Numbered from the stretch's first letter, positions 19,093 through 28,716 are shown. The stretch: DNA of 61,675 nt from CAZXBB01 sp964638815 (GCA_964638815.1 CAZXBB010000103.1:1-61675); one strand, 5' to 3'. Numbers and translations are program-made. The notes: a model not told the origin generated them from the letters alone.

Positions 19093-22000
19093 TCACGCCC
19101 CATATCCGCCGCCTCCGGGCGTGTGCACCTCGAGCACGTCGCCGGGACCGACGACGCAGCAGCAACAGGCGGGCAGATCCTCGACCGCGCCGCACGCCCG
19201 CAGGAGCCGATGCCGACCCGGCCGGCCCGGCTGACCGCCGGCGAGTCCGGGGGGACCGTCGGTTCGGTGCTGCGCGAGGAGCGAGACGGTCATCGGCGCG
19301 AGGAAGCGGTACGCCCGCACGATCCCGTCGCCGCCGCGGTATCGACCGGCACCGCCCGAGCCCGGTCGCAGCGCGAACCGCTCGAGGCGAACCGGGTACC
19401 GGTGCTCGATGATCTCCGCGTCCGTGATCCGCGTGTTCGTCATGTGCGTGTGGACGCCGCTCGCGCCGTCGAAGCCGGGCCCGGCCCCCGCGCCCCCGCC
19501 GATCGTCTCGTAGTAGCCGAACTCGTCGGTGCCGAAGACGACGTTGTTCATCGTGCCCTGGCTCGCGGCCGCGAGGCCGAGCGCGAGCAGGAGGACCTCG
19601 ACGATCCGCTGGCTCGTCTCGACATTGCCGCCGCCCACGGCGGGCGCGAGCGCCGGGTCGTGCAGGGCGCCCCCTTCGTCGAACCCGGGGTCCAGCAGCC
19701 CCCGCGGGATGCGCAGCGTGACCGGCGCAAGGAGCCCGTCGTTGAGCGGACCGCCCCGGGCCCGCTCGCCGAGCAGCAGGCGGAGGACGTACATCACGGC
19801 GCTGCGGACGATGGCGGGGGTCGCGTTCAGGTTGCCGGGATGCCGATCCGCCGTGCCCGAGAAATCGATGATCGCCTCGTCGCCGGCGGTCGTCATCGCG
19901 ACCCGCAGCGGCGCGCCGTCGTCGAGACGCACCGCCGCCTCGACCGTGCCGTCCTCGCGCGCCCGGAGCGTCGCCCGCATGAGGGCCTCGGTGCGACGCG
20001 TCAGCTCGTCCATGTGCGCAACCACCCGGGCCGGCCCGACGTCGCGCGCAAGCGCCGCCAGCGCCGCCCGCCCGCGCGCGTTCGCGGCGATCTGCGCGCG
20101 GAGGTCCGCCATGTTGTCGCCGACCGCGCGCGAGGGCGGGTCGGCGCCCGCGAACATCGCCTCGATGTCGTCGAGCCGCGAGACGCCGCCGACGACCGCG
20201 TGGCACGGCGCAATGACGACCCCCTCCTCGGCCAGCGTTCGCGCCTCGGGCGACATCGACCCCGGACGGATGCCCCCGATCTCCGCGTGGTGCGCGCGGT
20301 TGGCGGCGTATCCGACGTGGGTCCCCTCCACGAACACCGCCGTGACGACCGTGACGTCGGGAAGATGCGAGCCGCCGAAGGCCGGGTGATTCGTGACCAC
20401 CACGTCGCCGTCTCGCATCGGAAGCGTCTCCCGCAGTCGCCGGACGCACGGCCCCAGTGCGCCGAGGTGGACCGGGATGTGCGGCGCGTTGACGACCAGA
20501 CGCCCCGCCGGGTCGAGGAGCGCGCACGAGAAATCCAGCCGTTCCTTCACGTTGGTCGAGATCGCGGTGCGTCGAAGCTGCTCGCCCATCTCGCGGGCGA
20601 TGGACGTGAAGCGGCCGAGAAAGAGCTCCGCGGTGACGACGGGCGGGGCGGTCCGGGGCAAGGACGCCGCGGAACCGCAACGCTCGACGACGATCGCGCC
20701 CGCGTCGTCCGCGCGGGCGCGCCAGCCCGGGTCGATCACGAGCGACGTTCCGGGCGCCCGCAGGAGCGCCGGGCCGTCCACCGCGGCACCTGGCGAGAGC
20801 GGCGCGCCGCCGTCCGGCGGCGGGAGCGCGCCGACCGTCTCGTGGACCGACGCCACGACGCGCAGCGACTCGACCTCGATCGGCCTGTCGGGCGGCGGAT
20901 GCCCGTACGTCTCCTCGAACCGCCGCGCGAACACCGCCGTCAGCGACGCCGCCGGGTCCGCGTCGTCCGGGGCCTCGAGATCGAGCGTCGACTCCTGGCC
21001 CGCGAGCCGCAGCCGCGCGATCCGGCGGCGGACGGCGACCCGCGCGGCGGGAACACCCTCGGCCGTTACGGCATCGGTGGCCTCGGCCCCGAGCGCCGCG
21101 AACCGCGCCGCGAGCGTCGGGGCGACATCGGCGAGCGGCGCGAGCACTTGCGCGCGGGCGAACCGCTCGACGCACGCGTGCCGCAGCCCGACTGCGCTGA
21201 GCATCGGCGCGTCCGCGGGAACGAGAACCGTCGTCATCCCGATGCGGTCCGCGATCGCGCACGCGTGCTGGCCGCCCGCGCCGCCGAACGCGAGCAGCGG
21301 GTACGCGCCCGGATCGAGCCCGCGGGCGACGGACGCCCGCACGATCGCGCCGGCCATGCGCTCGTTCGCGATAGCGAGCAGGCCCTCGAGCAGTTCGTCG
21401 CGCGCGACGTCCTCGCCGGTCGCCGCCGCGATGTCGGCCCGGAGCGCGGCGCAGGCCGCCTCGGCGCGGTCGCGCGCGATGGGGATTTCGAAGCCGTCGG
21501 GATCAAGCCGGCCGAGCAGGAGGTTGACGTCGGTCAGCGTGAGCGGCCCGCCGGCGCCGTAGCACGCCGGACCCGGGTCGGCGCCGGCGCTCTCGGGACC
21601 CACCTCGAGACGCCCGTGCGCGAAGCGACAGATGGACCCGCCCCCCGCCGCGACCGTCTCGATCGCGAGCGCCGGCGCGGCCAGACGCACGCCGGCGACC
21701 TCGTGCCCGAAGCGGTACTCGAAGTCGCCGTCCCAGCGGGCCACGTCGGTGCTGGTGCCCCCCATGTCGAGCCCGATCACGCGCGGCCAGCCGCTGGCGA
21801 CCGCCGCGGCCGCCGCCCCCGCCACACCGCCGGCGGGTCCGCTCAGCAGGCTCGCCGAGGCGGCGAACGAATCGGCGGGCTCGAGGCCGCCCGCGCTGGT
21901 GAGTACGTGCAGCGCCCCCCCGTCGCGCTCGCCGGCAAGCGCGTCGCCGACGGTGGCGAGATAGCCCGCGACGATGGGGCCCAGATACGCCTCGACCGCG

Positions 22001-22818
22001 GCGGTCTCGGCGCGCGGCAGGAGCCTGATCAGCGGGGCGAGGTGGGAGGAAAGCGCGACGGCAGGGACTCCCGCCGCCCGCAGCGCGTCCGCGACCATCT
22101 TCTCGTGCGCGGGGTTGCGATAGCTGTTGAGCAGGGCGACCGCGGCCGCGTCGAAGCCCGCCGCCGCGATCCGCCAGGCGTCGCGGCGGACCTGCGCCGG
22201 GTCGGGGGCGAGCAGCGGCGTCCCGTCCGCGGCGACGCGCTCGTCCACCTCGACCACCGTTTCCGGCAACGGGGGAGCGCGGTGGATCCGCAGCGCGAAG
22301 AGATCGGGACGCTGCTGGTCGCCGATCGCGAGCAGGTCGGCGAAGCCCCTCGTAACGAAGAGCGCAACGCGCGCGCCCCGACGCTCGAGCAGCGCGTTCG
22401 TCCCGCGGGTCGTGGCCAGACGCATCCTCGCGGGCGGCAGCGTCGCGCCGGCCGGGGTCCCGGTGACGAGTCGTGCGGCGAGGATCGGAGCCGGCTCGCC
22501 CCCGGCGCCAAGCTCGAAGGCGGCGGGGAGCGCCACGCCGGGCGGCAGCGGATCGTCGAGATCCAGCGTCAGGCGCCGGCTCGCGCGCACACGCGTCGCG
22601 AAGCGCGCCGGGGCGCCGAGGAGACGCAGCGTGAAGCCGTCGACGAGGCCGTCGGGCCACGGCGTTTCGATCGACACCGCGCGGTCCGCGACGCGCCCCG
22701 TGATACGCGAGCGCAGCGCCGCGCTTGAGAGCACCTTCGCGCGGTGGACGACCCCGTCGGGAGAGACCGCGACGCAGTCGGTGAACGTGCCGCCGGTGTC
22801 AACGAAGAAGCGCCAGAT
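19093..22818 (-). CDS. Fused HyuA-HyuB: 5-oxoprolinase / N-methylhydantoinase-type ATPase, start codon irregular
   Basis: A protein of about 1240 residues fusing the HyuA ASKHA ATPase half to the HyuB half (from about 'ELFLGRFTSIAREMGEQLRR'). Such fusions hydrolyse 5-oxoproline or hydantoins with ATP. HyuA motifs include 'IGLDMGGTSTDVARW'; HyuB motifs include 'VVNAPHIPVHLGALG', 'VTNHPAFGGSHLPDV' and 'THMTNTRITDAEIIEHRYP'. The first canonical start in frame is GTG at 22734, but the conserved first phosphate motif (WRFFVDTGGTFTDC) is encoded upstream of it, at about 22815-22774. Between the in-frame TAG (22828-22830) and 22734 there is no ATG, GTG, TTG or CTG. I extend to an ATC at 22818. An unusual CCCC run sits near the C-terminus. 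The regulator gene just upstream may control it. Confidence 0.85.
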   Translation of the reverse strand: MWRFFVDTGGTFTDCVAVSPDGVVHRAKVLSSAALRSRITGRVADRAVSIETPWPDGLVDGFTLRLLGAPARFATRVRASRRLTLDLDDPLPPGVALPAAFELGAGGEPAPILAARLVTGTPAGATLPPARMRLATTRGTNALLERRGARVALFVTRGFADLLAIGDQQRPDLFALRIHRAPPLPETVVEVDERVAADGTPLLAPDPAQVRRDAWRIAAAGFDAAAVALLNSYRNPAHEKMVADALRAAGVPAVALSSHLAPLIRLLPRAETAAVEAYLGPIVAGYLATVGDALAGERDGGALHVLTSAGGLEPADSFAASASLLSGPAGGVAGAAAAAVASGWPRVIGLDMGGTSTDVARWDGDFEYRFGHEVAGVRLAAPALAIETVAAGGGSICRFAHGRLEVGPESAGADPGPACYGAGGPLTLTDVNLLLGRLDPDGFEIPIARDRAEAACAALRADIAAATGEDVARDELLEGLLAIANERMAGAIVRASVARGLDPGAYPLLAFGGAGGQHACAIADRIGMTTVLVPADAPMLSAVGLRHACVERFARAQVLAPLADVAPTLAARFAALGAEATDAVTAEGVPAARVAVRRRIARLRLAGQESTLDLEAPDDADPAASLTAVFARRFEETYGHPPPDRPIEVESLRVVASVHETVGALPPPDGGAPLSPGAAVDGPALLRAPGTSLVIDPGWRARADDAGAIVVERCGSAASLPRTAPPVVTAELFLGRFTSIAREMGEQLRRTAISTNVKERLDFSCALLDPAGRLVVNAPHIPVHLGALGPCVRRLRETLPMRDGDVVVTNHPAFGGSHLPDVTVVTAVFVEGTHVGYAANRAHHAEIGGIRPGSMSPEARTLAEEGVVIAPCHAVVGGVSRLDDIEAMFAGADPPSRAVGDNMADLRAQIAANARGRAALAALARDVGPARVVAHMDELTRRTEALMRATLRAREDGTVEAAVRLDDGAPLRVAMTTAGDEAIIDFSGTADRHPGNLNATPAIVRSAVMYVLRLLLGERARGGPLNDGLLAPVTLRIPRGLLDPGFDEGGALHDPALAPAVGGGNVETSQRIVEVLLLALGLAAASQGTMNNVVFGTDEFGYYETIGGGAGAGPGFDGASGVHTHMTNTRITDAEIIEHRYPVRLERFALRPGSGGAGRYRGGDGIVRAYRFLAPMTVSLLAQHRTDGPPGLAGGQPGRPGRHRLLRACGAVEDLPACCCCVVGPGDVLEVHTPGGGGYGA

Positions 22819-22878
22819 GGCACAAGGCTATCAGCTCCAGCTGCGACGCTCCGATGCGTCGCCCCGCCGGCTGCCCGG

Positions 22879-23898
22879 CTACGCCGACGCCGCCAGCCAG
22901 CGGTGGATCGTCGAGCGGTGGACGCCGAGCTCGGTCGCCGCCCGGCTGATGTTGCCGCCGCACACGTCGATCGTCTCGAGGACGGTTTCGAGGCGGGCCT
23001 TCTGGAGCGCGGCCGCGCGCACGGCGGGGCGGACCAGGACTTCCCTGTCACGCGTGTCCTCGAGCTGGCCGTAGGCCTGGAGATGGTCGCGGGTGACGCG
23101 GTCCTCCGGGCACAGGACGTGAAGCCGCTCGATCACCGTGCGAAGCTGGCGCACGTTGCCGGGCCACGGGTGACGCTCCAGCAGCCGCTGCGCTCCCACG
23201 CCGAACGTCAGCGGGGCGCGCCCGCAGCGCTCGGCAATCTCCTCGTTGAATTCGCACAGCAGACGCGGGATCTCCTCGCGCCGGTTGCGCAGCGGCTTGA
23301 CGGCGAGGTGGATGACGTTGAGGCGATAGAAGAGGTCCTTCCGCAGCGTCCCACGGTTCACCAGCGTCAGCAGATCGGACGCGGTGGCGGCGATGATGCG
23401 GACGTTGACCGGCATCGGGGCGCACGACCCGACCGGCTGCACCTCCCGCTCCTCGAGGAGCCGAAGGAGACGCACCTGCACCGGCATCGGGATTTCGCCG
23501 ACCTCGTCGAGGAACAGCGTGCCGCCGTCCGCCGCGCGCACCAGCCCGGGGTGATCGCGGTGCGCGTCGCTGAACGACCCGCGTGCGTGGCCGAAGAGAT
23601 GGCTGTCAACGACTCCGTCTGGAATCGCCCCGCAGTTGACGGGCACGAAGGGCCCGTCGCGCCGGGGACTGGTCTGGTGAATCCAGCGCGCGAGGTGCCC
23701 TTTTCCGACGCCCGTCTCCCCGGTGACGAGCAGAGCGGAGCGGCTCTTCGCGACGCGGCGCGCAAGTGCGTTGGGGATGGAAGCGATCGTCCAGGGCGCT
23801 TCCGACGTGTTCGGCGTATCCGTGAGACTGACCACGAGCGAGACCCCTCCCATAATCCGGGTCGGCAGTCTCTCGCTCTTCTCGCTCGCGTCGGGCAC
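22879..23898 (-). CDS. NtrC-family AAA+ transcriptional regulator with degenerate GAFTGA loop
   Basis: A 339-residue enhancer-binding-type protein with almost no N-terminal sensor domain. The AAA+ core has Walker A GETGVGKG (60-67), Walker B LFLDEVGE (about 128-135) and the 'RKDLFYRLNV' sensor region. The C-terminus is a Fis-type helix-turn-helix ('GNISRAATELGVHRSTIHRW'). The sigma-54 contact loop, normally GAFTGA, reads GSFSDA (107-112). That change would be expected to weaken or abolish sigma-54 activation, so it may act as a repressor or with sigma-70, as TyrR-type proteins do. The start is GTG at 23898; ATG at 23853 is an alternative. It lies just upstream of the HyuA-HyuB gene on the same strand, a likely target. 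Confidence 0.88.
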   Translation of the reverse strand: MPDASEKSERLPTRIMGGVSLVVSLTDTPNTSEAPWTIASIPNALARRVAKSRSALLVTGETGVGKGHLARWIHQTSPRRDGPFVPVNCGAIPDGVVDSHLFGHARGSFSDAHRDHPGLVRAADGGTLFLDEVGEIPMPVQVRLLRLLEEREVQPVGSCAPMPVNVRIIAATASDLLTLVNRGTLRKDLFYRLNVIHLAVKPLRNRREEIPRLLCEFNEEIAERCGRAPLTFGVGAQRLLERHPWPGNVRQLRTVIERLHVLCPEDRVTRDHLQAYGQLEDTRDREVLVRPAVRAAALQKARLETVLETIDVCGGNISRAATELGVHRSTIHRWLAASA

Positions 23899-23954
23899 TC
23901 CTTGCCCGGCGACCTCCCTACTTTAACAGGTGCCGCTTGACGGCCGCAAGGGGG

Positions 23955-24002
23955 TACCGTGCCATTTTCGGTCAGGGTCCATTTGAAGTGTGTGAACCGG
24001 GG
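23955..24002. mobile_element. Possible insertion-sequence end remnant
   Basis: Two spaced, similar blocks, ccattttcggtc and ccatttgaagtg, start 17 bp apart, recalling the repeated terminal motifs of IS21-type elements. No transposase gene is nearby. This rests on memory of IS termini, not on a search. Confidence 0.2.
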
Positions 24003-24012
24003 ATAAACCGGC

Positions 24013-24288
24013 TCAGGGGCGATCGTCGTCGATCTGTTTCTGAAGCTCGCGGTCGCGCGCCTCCAGATCGCCGATCGTGCTCTTCGCGCTGTCCTGCGCC
24101 TTGCCGAGCGTCGAGCGGCTGTTGCCGTACGCCCGCGGCGCCTCGTCGTCGGCGGCCGGCTGCGTGGCGGCGTCGGCGTCGGTCGTGTCGCCGTACGCGG
24201 GTGGCGGCGCGTCCGTCTCTTCATAGCAGCCGGTCAGCGCCAGGGTCACGGCGAGACACGCGGCGGTGGTGATGTCGATGAATCGCAT
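24013..24288 (-). CDS. Small lipoprotein of unknown function
   Basis: A 91-residue predicted lipoprotein. The ATG at 24288 is preceded by AAGGA about 7 bases upstream and begins MRFIDITTAACLAVTLALTGC with a clear lipobox (LTGC). The mature part is acidic and Ala/Asp/Pro-rich, then ends in a short charged helix (ARDRELQKQIDDDRP). No known domain is recognised. It lies 77 bp downstream of the protease gene on the same strand, so co-transcription is possible. Confidence 0.75.
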   Translation of the reverse strand: MRFIDITTAACLAVTLALTGCYEETDAPPPAYGDTTDADAATQPAADDEAPRAYGNSRSTLGKAQDSAKSTIGDLEARDRELQKQIDDDRP

Positions 24289-24365
24289 GTCGCGTTCCTT
24301 CATTTCTGCCTGGCCGCCTGCCTGGCTGCCTGGCCGTCTGCCTGCATCGTCGCGCGGCGCGCGCC

Positions 24366-25655
24366 TCACGACCAGTTCGTCAGGACGAGCAGCAGGTCCT
24401 TGAGATCGACGACACCGTCGCCGTCGAGATCCTCGGGGCACCCTGCGCACGGCCCCCACGCCGCGAGCATCGCGACCAGATCCTGGAAGTCAACGTCCCC
24501 GTCCCCGTCCACGTCGCCCTGCGTCTTCGCGGGCACGCACACTCCGCGCGGGTTCGCGATCGCGTTGCGGAGGACCGGGTGATTGCTGCCGGTGCCGTGG
24601 TTCCCGCCGCTCGTGTTGCACCCGCCGTGCGTGTGGATCCCGATCGCGAAGCCTGTCGTCTCGTCGATCACCGGCGAGCCGGAGTTACCGCCGGTCGTGT
24701 CCGTCTCGTACTTGATGAGCGTGCCGTCAAAGAGCACGAAAGGGCCGGTGTGCGTCTTCTGCGCCTGGTTCCACGTGCGCGGGACGCCGCTGCCGGTCGT
24801 CCCGTAGCCCGTGATGCGGATGCTCTGGTCGCTGACCGGCTCGGGGCTGTCGGCCTGCAGGAACCAGTCGCCCTGCGCCTGGGCCGGAGTGAGGCCCGTT
24901 TCGGTGTTGGCGAAGCACCCGAAGTACGCCCAATCGTCGCCGGTGCCCTTCCCGCCGTTGCTCTGCATAGAGGTCTGGTCCACCGCGTACTGGTCCTCCG
25001 GGCCCGGGTGCTGCGGGTTACCCTCGTCATCCGAGAGCGGAACGTTGAACTGCATGGTCATAGAGCCTCCGCCCGTGCAGTGGCCGGCGGTCAGGAAGCA
25101 GCGGGCGGGATCGTCGAAGAGCCACGCGGTGCAGCCGATCGGCATCAGGCGCCCCGTGCGGGGATCGTCGGAGAGCTCGCGGTCGTCAACCGAGCCGCAT
25201 ATCGACTGCCGGCCCACGCGGGGGCCGACCGCGGCCCGTGTCATCACGACCCGGCTCTCGCCCGCCCCGGCATCGGCGAGCACTTCCACGAGAACCACGC
25301 CGCCGTTGAGATACGCCGACGTGAAGCCCCACTCCTTCAGGTGCCGGGCGTTGAGCGACTGCGACGCACCGTCCTGCACGGACGTCACGCGAATCACGGT
25401 CGCCTCGCCGCCCGGCGGCGTCGCGCCGAGACGCGTGCCGTCATCGAACACCAGACGCACCCACACCGCACTCGGGATCTGGACGGCCGTCGAGTACACG
25501 ACCGCCCGCTCCCCCGTGGGGTTGGCGACGGGACCCGAGTCGACGTCCACGGGCATGTCGATCTGCACCAGCGGCCAGGTCTGCGCAGCGGCGGCGGTGA
25601 CGAGGACGAACGACAGTCCCGCGGCAACGGCGGAGGCGAGTCGGCGATGGTTCAT
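24366..25655 (-). CDS. Secreted trypsin-fold serine protease with dockerin-like module
   Basis: A 429-residue exported protease. The ATG at 25655 has AAGGAG 9 bases upstream and starts a signal peptide (MNHRRLASAVAAGLSFVLVT). The chymotrypsin-fold triad is visible: H192 in FLTAGHC, Asp at 240 or 241 in TGDDWAYF, and S325 in TGGNSGSPV. Several Cys residues could form disulphides. Residues 380-429 are two Ca-loop repeats (DVDGDGDVDFQDLVAML; DLDGDGVVDLKDLLLVL) joined by WGPCAGCPE. It probably cleaves proteins outside the cytoplasm; specificity is unknown. A 13-bp repeat array directly upstream overlaps its ribosome binding site. Confidence 0.9.
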   Translation of the reverse strand: MNHRRLASAVAAGLSFVLVTAAAAQTWPLVQIDMPVDVDSGPVANPTGERAVVYSTAVQIPSAVWVRLVFDDGTRLGATPPGGEATVIRVTSVQDGASQSLNARHLKEWGFTSAYLNGGVVLVEVLADAGAGESRVVMTRAAVGPRVGRQSICGSVDDRELSDDPRTGRLMPIGCTAWLFDDPARCFLTAGHCTGGGSMTMQFNVPLSDDEGNPQHPGPEDQYAVDQTSMQSNGGKGTGDDWAYFGCFANTETGLTPAQAQGDWFLQADSPEPVSDQSIRITGYGTTGSGVPRTWNQAQKTHTGPFVLFDGTLIKYETDTTGGNSGSPVIDETTGFAIGIHTHGGCNTSGGNHGTGSNHPVLRNAIANPRGVCVPAKTQGDVDGDGDVDFQDLVAMLAAWGPCAGCPEDLDGDGVVDLKDLLLVLTNWS

Positions 25656-25665
25656 GTGACTGGCT

Positions 25666-25730
25666 CCTTCCGCACGTTCCTTCCGCTCGCTCCTTCCGCA
25701 CGTTCCTTCCGCACGTTCCTTCCGCTCGGG
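25666..25730. repeat. 13-bp tandem repeat, 5 copies
   Basis: Units of ccttccg[c/t][a/t]cg-type sequence at 25666, 25679, 25692, 25705 and 25718. On the minus strand each unit carries ggaagg, and the last one supplies part of the protease gene's Shine-Dalgarno. Copy-number change here could alter the leader. Confidence 0.85.
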
Positions 25731-25782
25731 TTGCCCGCCGACCAGTGTGACGGAGGGCAGACCCCGGGGCAAGAGGTCGTGG

Positions 25783-28512
25783 CTAAGTCCACGCCGCCAG
25801 CAGCAGGACGATGTCCTGGAAGTCCACCACGCCGTCGCCGTTGATGTCGGCCGGGTGCCCCGGATTCGGCCCCCACGCGGCGAGCACGAGCAGCAGATCC
25901 TGGAAGTCCACGTCGCCGTCGCCGTCCACGTCGGCCGGATCGGTCTTGACGGCGAGCCCGCCCGAGTAGCAGGTCAGCTCGCCCTGCCGGCCGCCCACGA
26001 GCATCTCCCACGAACCGTCGCGGGCGATGTCGGGGATCGTCGCGATGCCGTCCACCGCCGACGGGTAGGGCAGCGAGTGCATGACGCTGCCGTCCGACCC
26101 GTCGAGGAAGTACGCGCGGTTGTTCGAGAACAGCGTCCCGACGACGACGTCGTTGATGCCGTCGCCGCTGATGTCCGGGATCCGTGCAACCGACGCGGCC
26201 TTGTCGACGAGCGCCTGCGCCCACGTGGTCGTGCCCTCGCCGCCGATCGCCCGCGCCGCCGGCGCGAGATGCTGCGGCACCACCTCCGGCACGCCGTCGC
26301 CGTCAACGTCGTCGAGCGGCACGAGGTCCGTCAGGAGGCCGAAGCCGCCGACGACGTACTGCCCGGCGCCGGTCGCCGCGTCCACACCGTTCACGGCGCC
26401 CGAGAAGTCGCCGACCATGACGTCGGGGATGCCGTCGCTCGTGATGTCCGTGATCGGGGCGAGGCCCCACACGGAGCTCCCGGCCACGACGAACGTCCAC
26501 TTCACGGTGCCGTTGACGCCGTCGATGCCGTAGGCGCGTCCCTCGGTCTCGGATGCGTTGGACGCGCCGGCGATCACGTCGGGGAGACCGTCGCCCGTGA
26601 AGTCCTCGACGCCGATGACGGCGAAGACGGGACCGTTGAGCGCACGCTCCCAGATCGACAGCCCGGTCAGGCCGTCGAGGCAGTACACGCGGCGCGGGCC
26701 GGTGCCCAAGCCGTCGTCGCCCGTCGCCGCGAGCGCGTCGAGCGTGCCGTCGCCGTCGTAGTCGTAGCGGACGTCCACCTGGTAGACCCAGCCGCCGTCG
26801 CCGTACTCGTCGGTGTGGTGCGACCAGATCTCGGCGCCGGTCGCGCCGGAGATCGCGCGGACAAGCCGCGCTCCGCCGGTCGCCCCGACGACGACGTCCG
26901 CGTGGTCGTCGCCGTCGATGTCCGGCGTGACCTGGAGCCCCTTCCGCTGGTAGACGTTGCCGGAGAAGATCTCGTGCTCCCACAGCACGTCGCCGGTGCC
27001 CGACGCGTTGCCGTTGAAGCAGCGGATGAAGTTGTCCTCGGAGCACACGATGACGTCCGCGACACCGTCGCCGCTGATGTCGGGGATCGACGCCATCGCC
27101 TTCGGCGTGTTGTCGAAGCCGTTGTCGATCGTGTACGACCAGAGCACCGCGCCGATGGGACGCGGGCCGGCGTCGCCGGCGCCCTCGAGCGAGACGGACG
27201 CCGGATCCTGCGCCGGATCATTGCTGTGCACGTCGAGCGTCGCGGCGTACGCGGCGTCTGCGATCGGGTTGAACCACACGCCGACGTCGAGCGTCTCGAG
27301 CGGCGCCAGGTCGATCGGCGGCGCGGCGGCGGCGTCCACGTAGAACCGCGCGCTGTTGACAGCCAGGTCGTCGATCGTGAGGAGCTGGTTCCCCCGGTTC
27401 TCGATCCGCAGGAACCATCGCGTGTGCGCCCCGGCCCGGACCGCCCCGTAGTCGTGCGCGGACGAGGAGACGTCGATCGTCGGGTCGGCGTACACGGCGT
27501 GGCCGGTGAGCGCGATCGTGTCCTGCGGGTGCACCGGGTCGTTCGAGTGGACGATGGCGGTCGCGTCGAGGGGCCCGAAGACCGTCGGCGCGAACTCCAG
27601 CGGGATCTGCACGCTGTCCGCGGCGGGAATGTCGATGGGGAACTTCGCCGGGCAGGAGAGGTCCTGCGCGGGATCGAACGTGACCCCGTCGAGCGTGAGG
27701 AGCCCGTCGCCAGTGTTCCGCACCAGGAGCTGGTACGTGCTCACGTCGCCGATCTCGATGAGCCCGTAGTTGAACGTCCCGGCCGGGATGTCGATCTGCG
27801 GCGTGCCGCCGCCGTCGAGATCGACCTTGTAGAGGAAGTCGTTGCCGCCCTCGCCGTTGTCGCAGTACCAGAGATATCGCCCGTCGTAGACGATGCCGGC
27901 GGGATCGACGCCTTCCGACGGGTGGCTCTCCAGCATCGCGCCGGTCGCAGGGTCGATCTTGTACAGCGCGTCGCCCCAGTAGTCGGCCATCCACAGGAAG
28001 CCGTTCTCGATACACAGGTCCCACGGCTGGTTGTCGGGCGCCTGGAACTCGTCGAGGACCGCGCCCGCGTCGTCAACCCTGAAGATGCGGCTCGGATCCT
28101 CGAAGTACCGCGCGACCCAGAAGTCGCCGCCGTCGTACGCGATGCCCGACATGTAGTGCGCGGGCAGGTCGAACTGGCTGACGAGGTTGCCGCTGAAGTC
28201 GAGCTGCATCGCCACCGCGGGCGTGCTGCTGCTGCCGGGATGATCCGTGGTCCAAAGGTGCGTCCCGTCGAACGTCAGCCCGAACGCGTCCTCCTGCGGA
28301 CCGGTGAACAGCAGCGTCGCGGTGCCGTCCGTCGGGTCGATCCGGTAAACGCGTCCGCCGTCCACACCGTAGATGCCCGTGTAGAGCCACGTCCCGTCCC
28401 ACGCGAGGCCGGAGGCGCTCTCGGGGATGGCGAACGTCTCGACGATGGTCCAGTCGGCCGCGGCGGATGCCGTCAGCAACGTCACGACGAATGGAACACA
28501 GGCTCTTCGCAT
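25783..28512 (-). CDS. Large secreted propeller / ASH / FG-GAP protein with dockerin-like module
   Basis: A 909-residue exported protein with a signal peptide (MRRACVPFVVTLLTASAAAD). Residues about 20-250 form an SMP-30/NHL-like propeller ('SGLAWDGTWLYTGIY', 'FGLTFDGTHLWTT'). About 250-450 hold two ASH / choice-of-anchor-D domains ('YQLLVRNTGDGLLTLDGV', 'TRWFLRIENRGNQLLTIDDL'). About 460-845 are FG-GAP/VCBS propeller blades with 'DISGDGVADVIV'-type Ca loops. The last 55 residues are two dockerin-like loops whose linker is WGPNPGHPADI, without the CxxC. A GTG 18 bases upstream is an alternative start. Role unknown; the domain mix suggests an extracellular scaffold or adhesin. Confidence 0.87.
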   Translation of the reverse strand: MRRACVPFVVTLLTASAAADWTIVETFAIPESASGLAWDGTWLYTGIYGVDGGRVYRIDPTDGTATLLFTGPQEDAFGLTFDGTHLWTTDHPGSSSTPAVAMQLDFSGNLVSQFDLPAHYMSGIAYDGGDFWVARYFEDPSRIFRVDDAGAVLDEFQAPDNQPWDLCIENGFLWMADYWGDALYKIDPATGAMLESHPSEGVDPAGIVYDGRYLWYCDNGEGGNDFLYKVDLDGGGTPQIDIPAGTFNYGLIEIGDVSTYQLLVRNTGDGLLTLDGVTFDPAQDLSCPAKFPIDIPAADSVQIPLEFAPTVFGPLDATAIVHSNDPVHPQDTIALTGHAVYADPTIDVSSSAHDYGAVRAGAHTRWFLRIENRGNQLLTIDDLAVNSARFYVDAAAAPPIDLAPLETLDVGVWFNPIADAAYAATLDVHSNDPAQDPASVSLEGAGDAGPRPIGAVLWSYTIDNGFDNTPKAMASIPDISGDGVADVIVCSEDNFIRCFNGNASGTGDVLWEHEIFSGNVYQRKGLQVTPDIDGDDHADVVVGATGGARLVRAISGATGAEIWSHHTDEYGDGGWVYQVDVRYDYDGDGTLDALAATGDDGLGTGPRRVYCLDGLTGLSIWERALNGPVFAVIGVEDFTGDGLPDVIAGASNASETEGRAYGIDGVNGTVKWTFVVAGSSVWGLAPITDITSDGIPDVMVGDFSGAVNGVDAATGAGQYVVGGFGLLTDLVPLDDVDGDGVPEVVPQHLAPAARAIGGEGTTTWAQALVDKAASVARIPDISGDGINDVVVGTLFSNNRAYFLDGSDGSVMHSLPYPSAVDGIATIPDIARDGSWEMLVGGRQGELTCYSGGLAVKTDPADVDGDGDVDFQDLLLVLAAWGPNPGHPADINGDGVVDFQDIVLLLAAWT

Positions 28513-28716
28513 AAGTACGTCCGTGGTCACGACTTGCTACTCCGTACACACCCGCCACACACGCGCCTGCCGCCTCGTCAGCGAGGCATCGCAGACGCAG
28601 AACAAGTCAGGATACCCGTCGGGAGCCCGAAGACGAACGGTTTGTTGGGAAGCCGCGGGTCGGCGCCCGCGAGACCGGTGCGTGATGGTCCCCCAGGCCC
28701 TCCACGCCTGCACGAA

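Noticed and set aside
17462..21262. 1266-codon minus-strand frame joining gdhA to upstream sequence
   Set aside because: Only the last 465 codons are gdhA; the rest is a shadow of the HyuA-HyuB gene in another frame.
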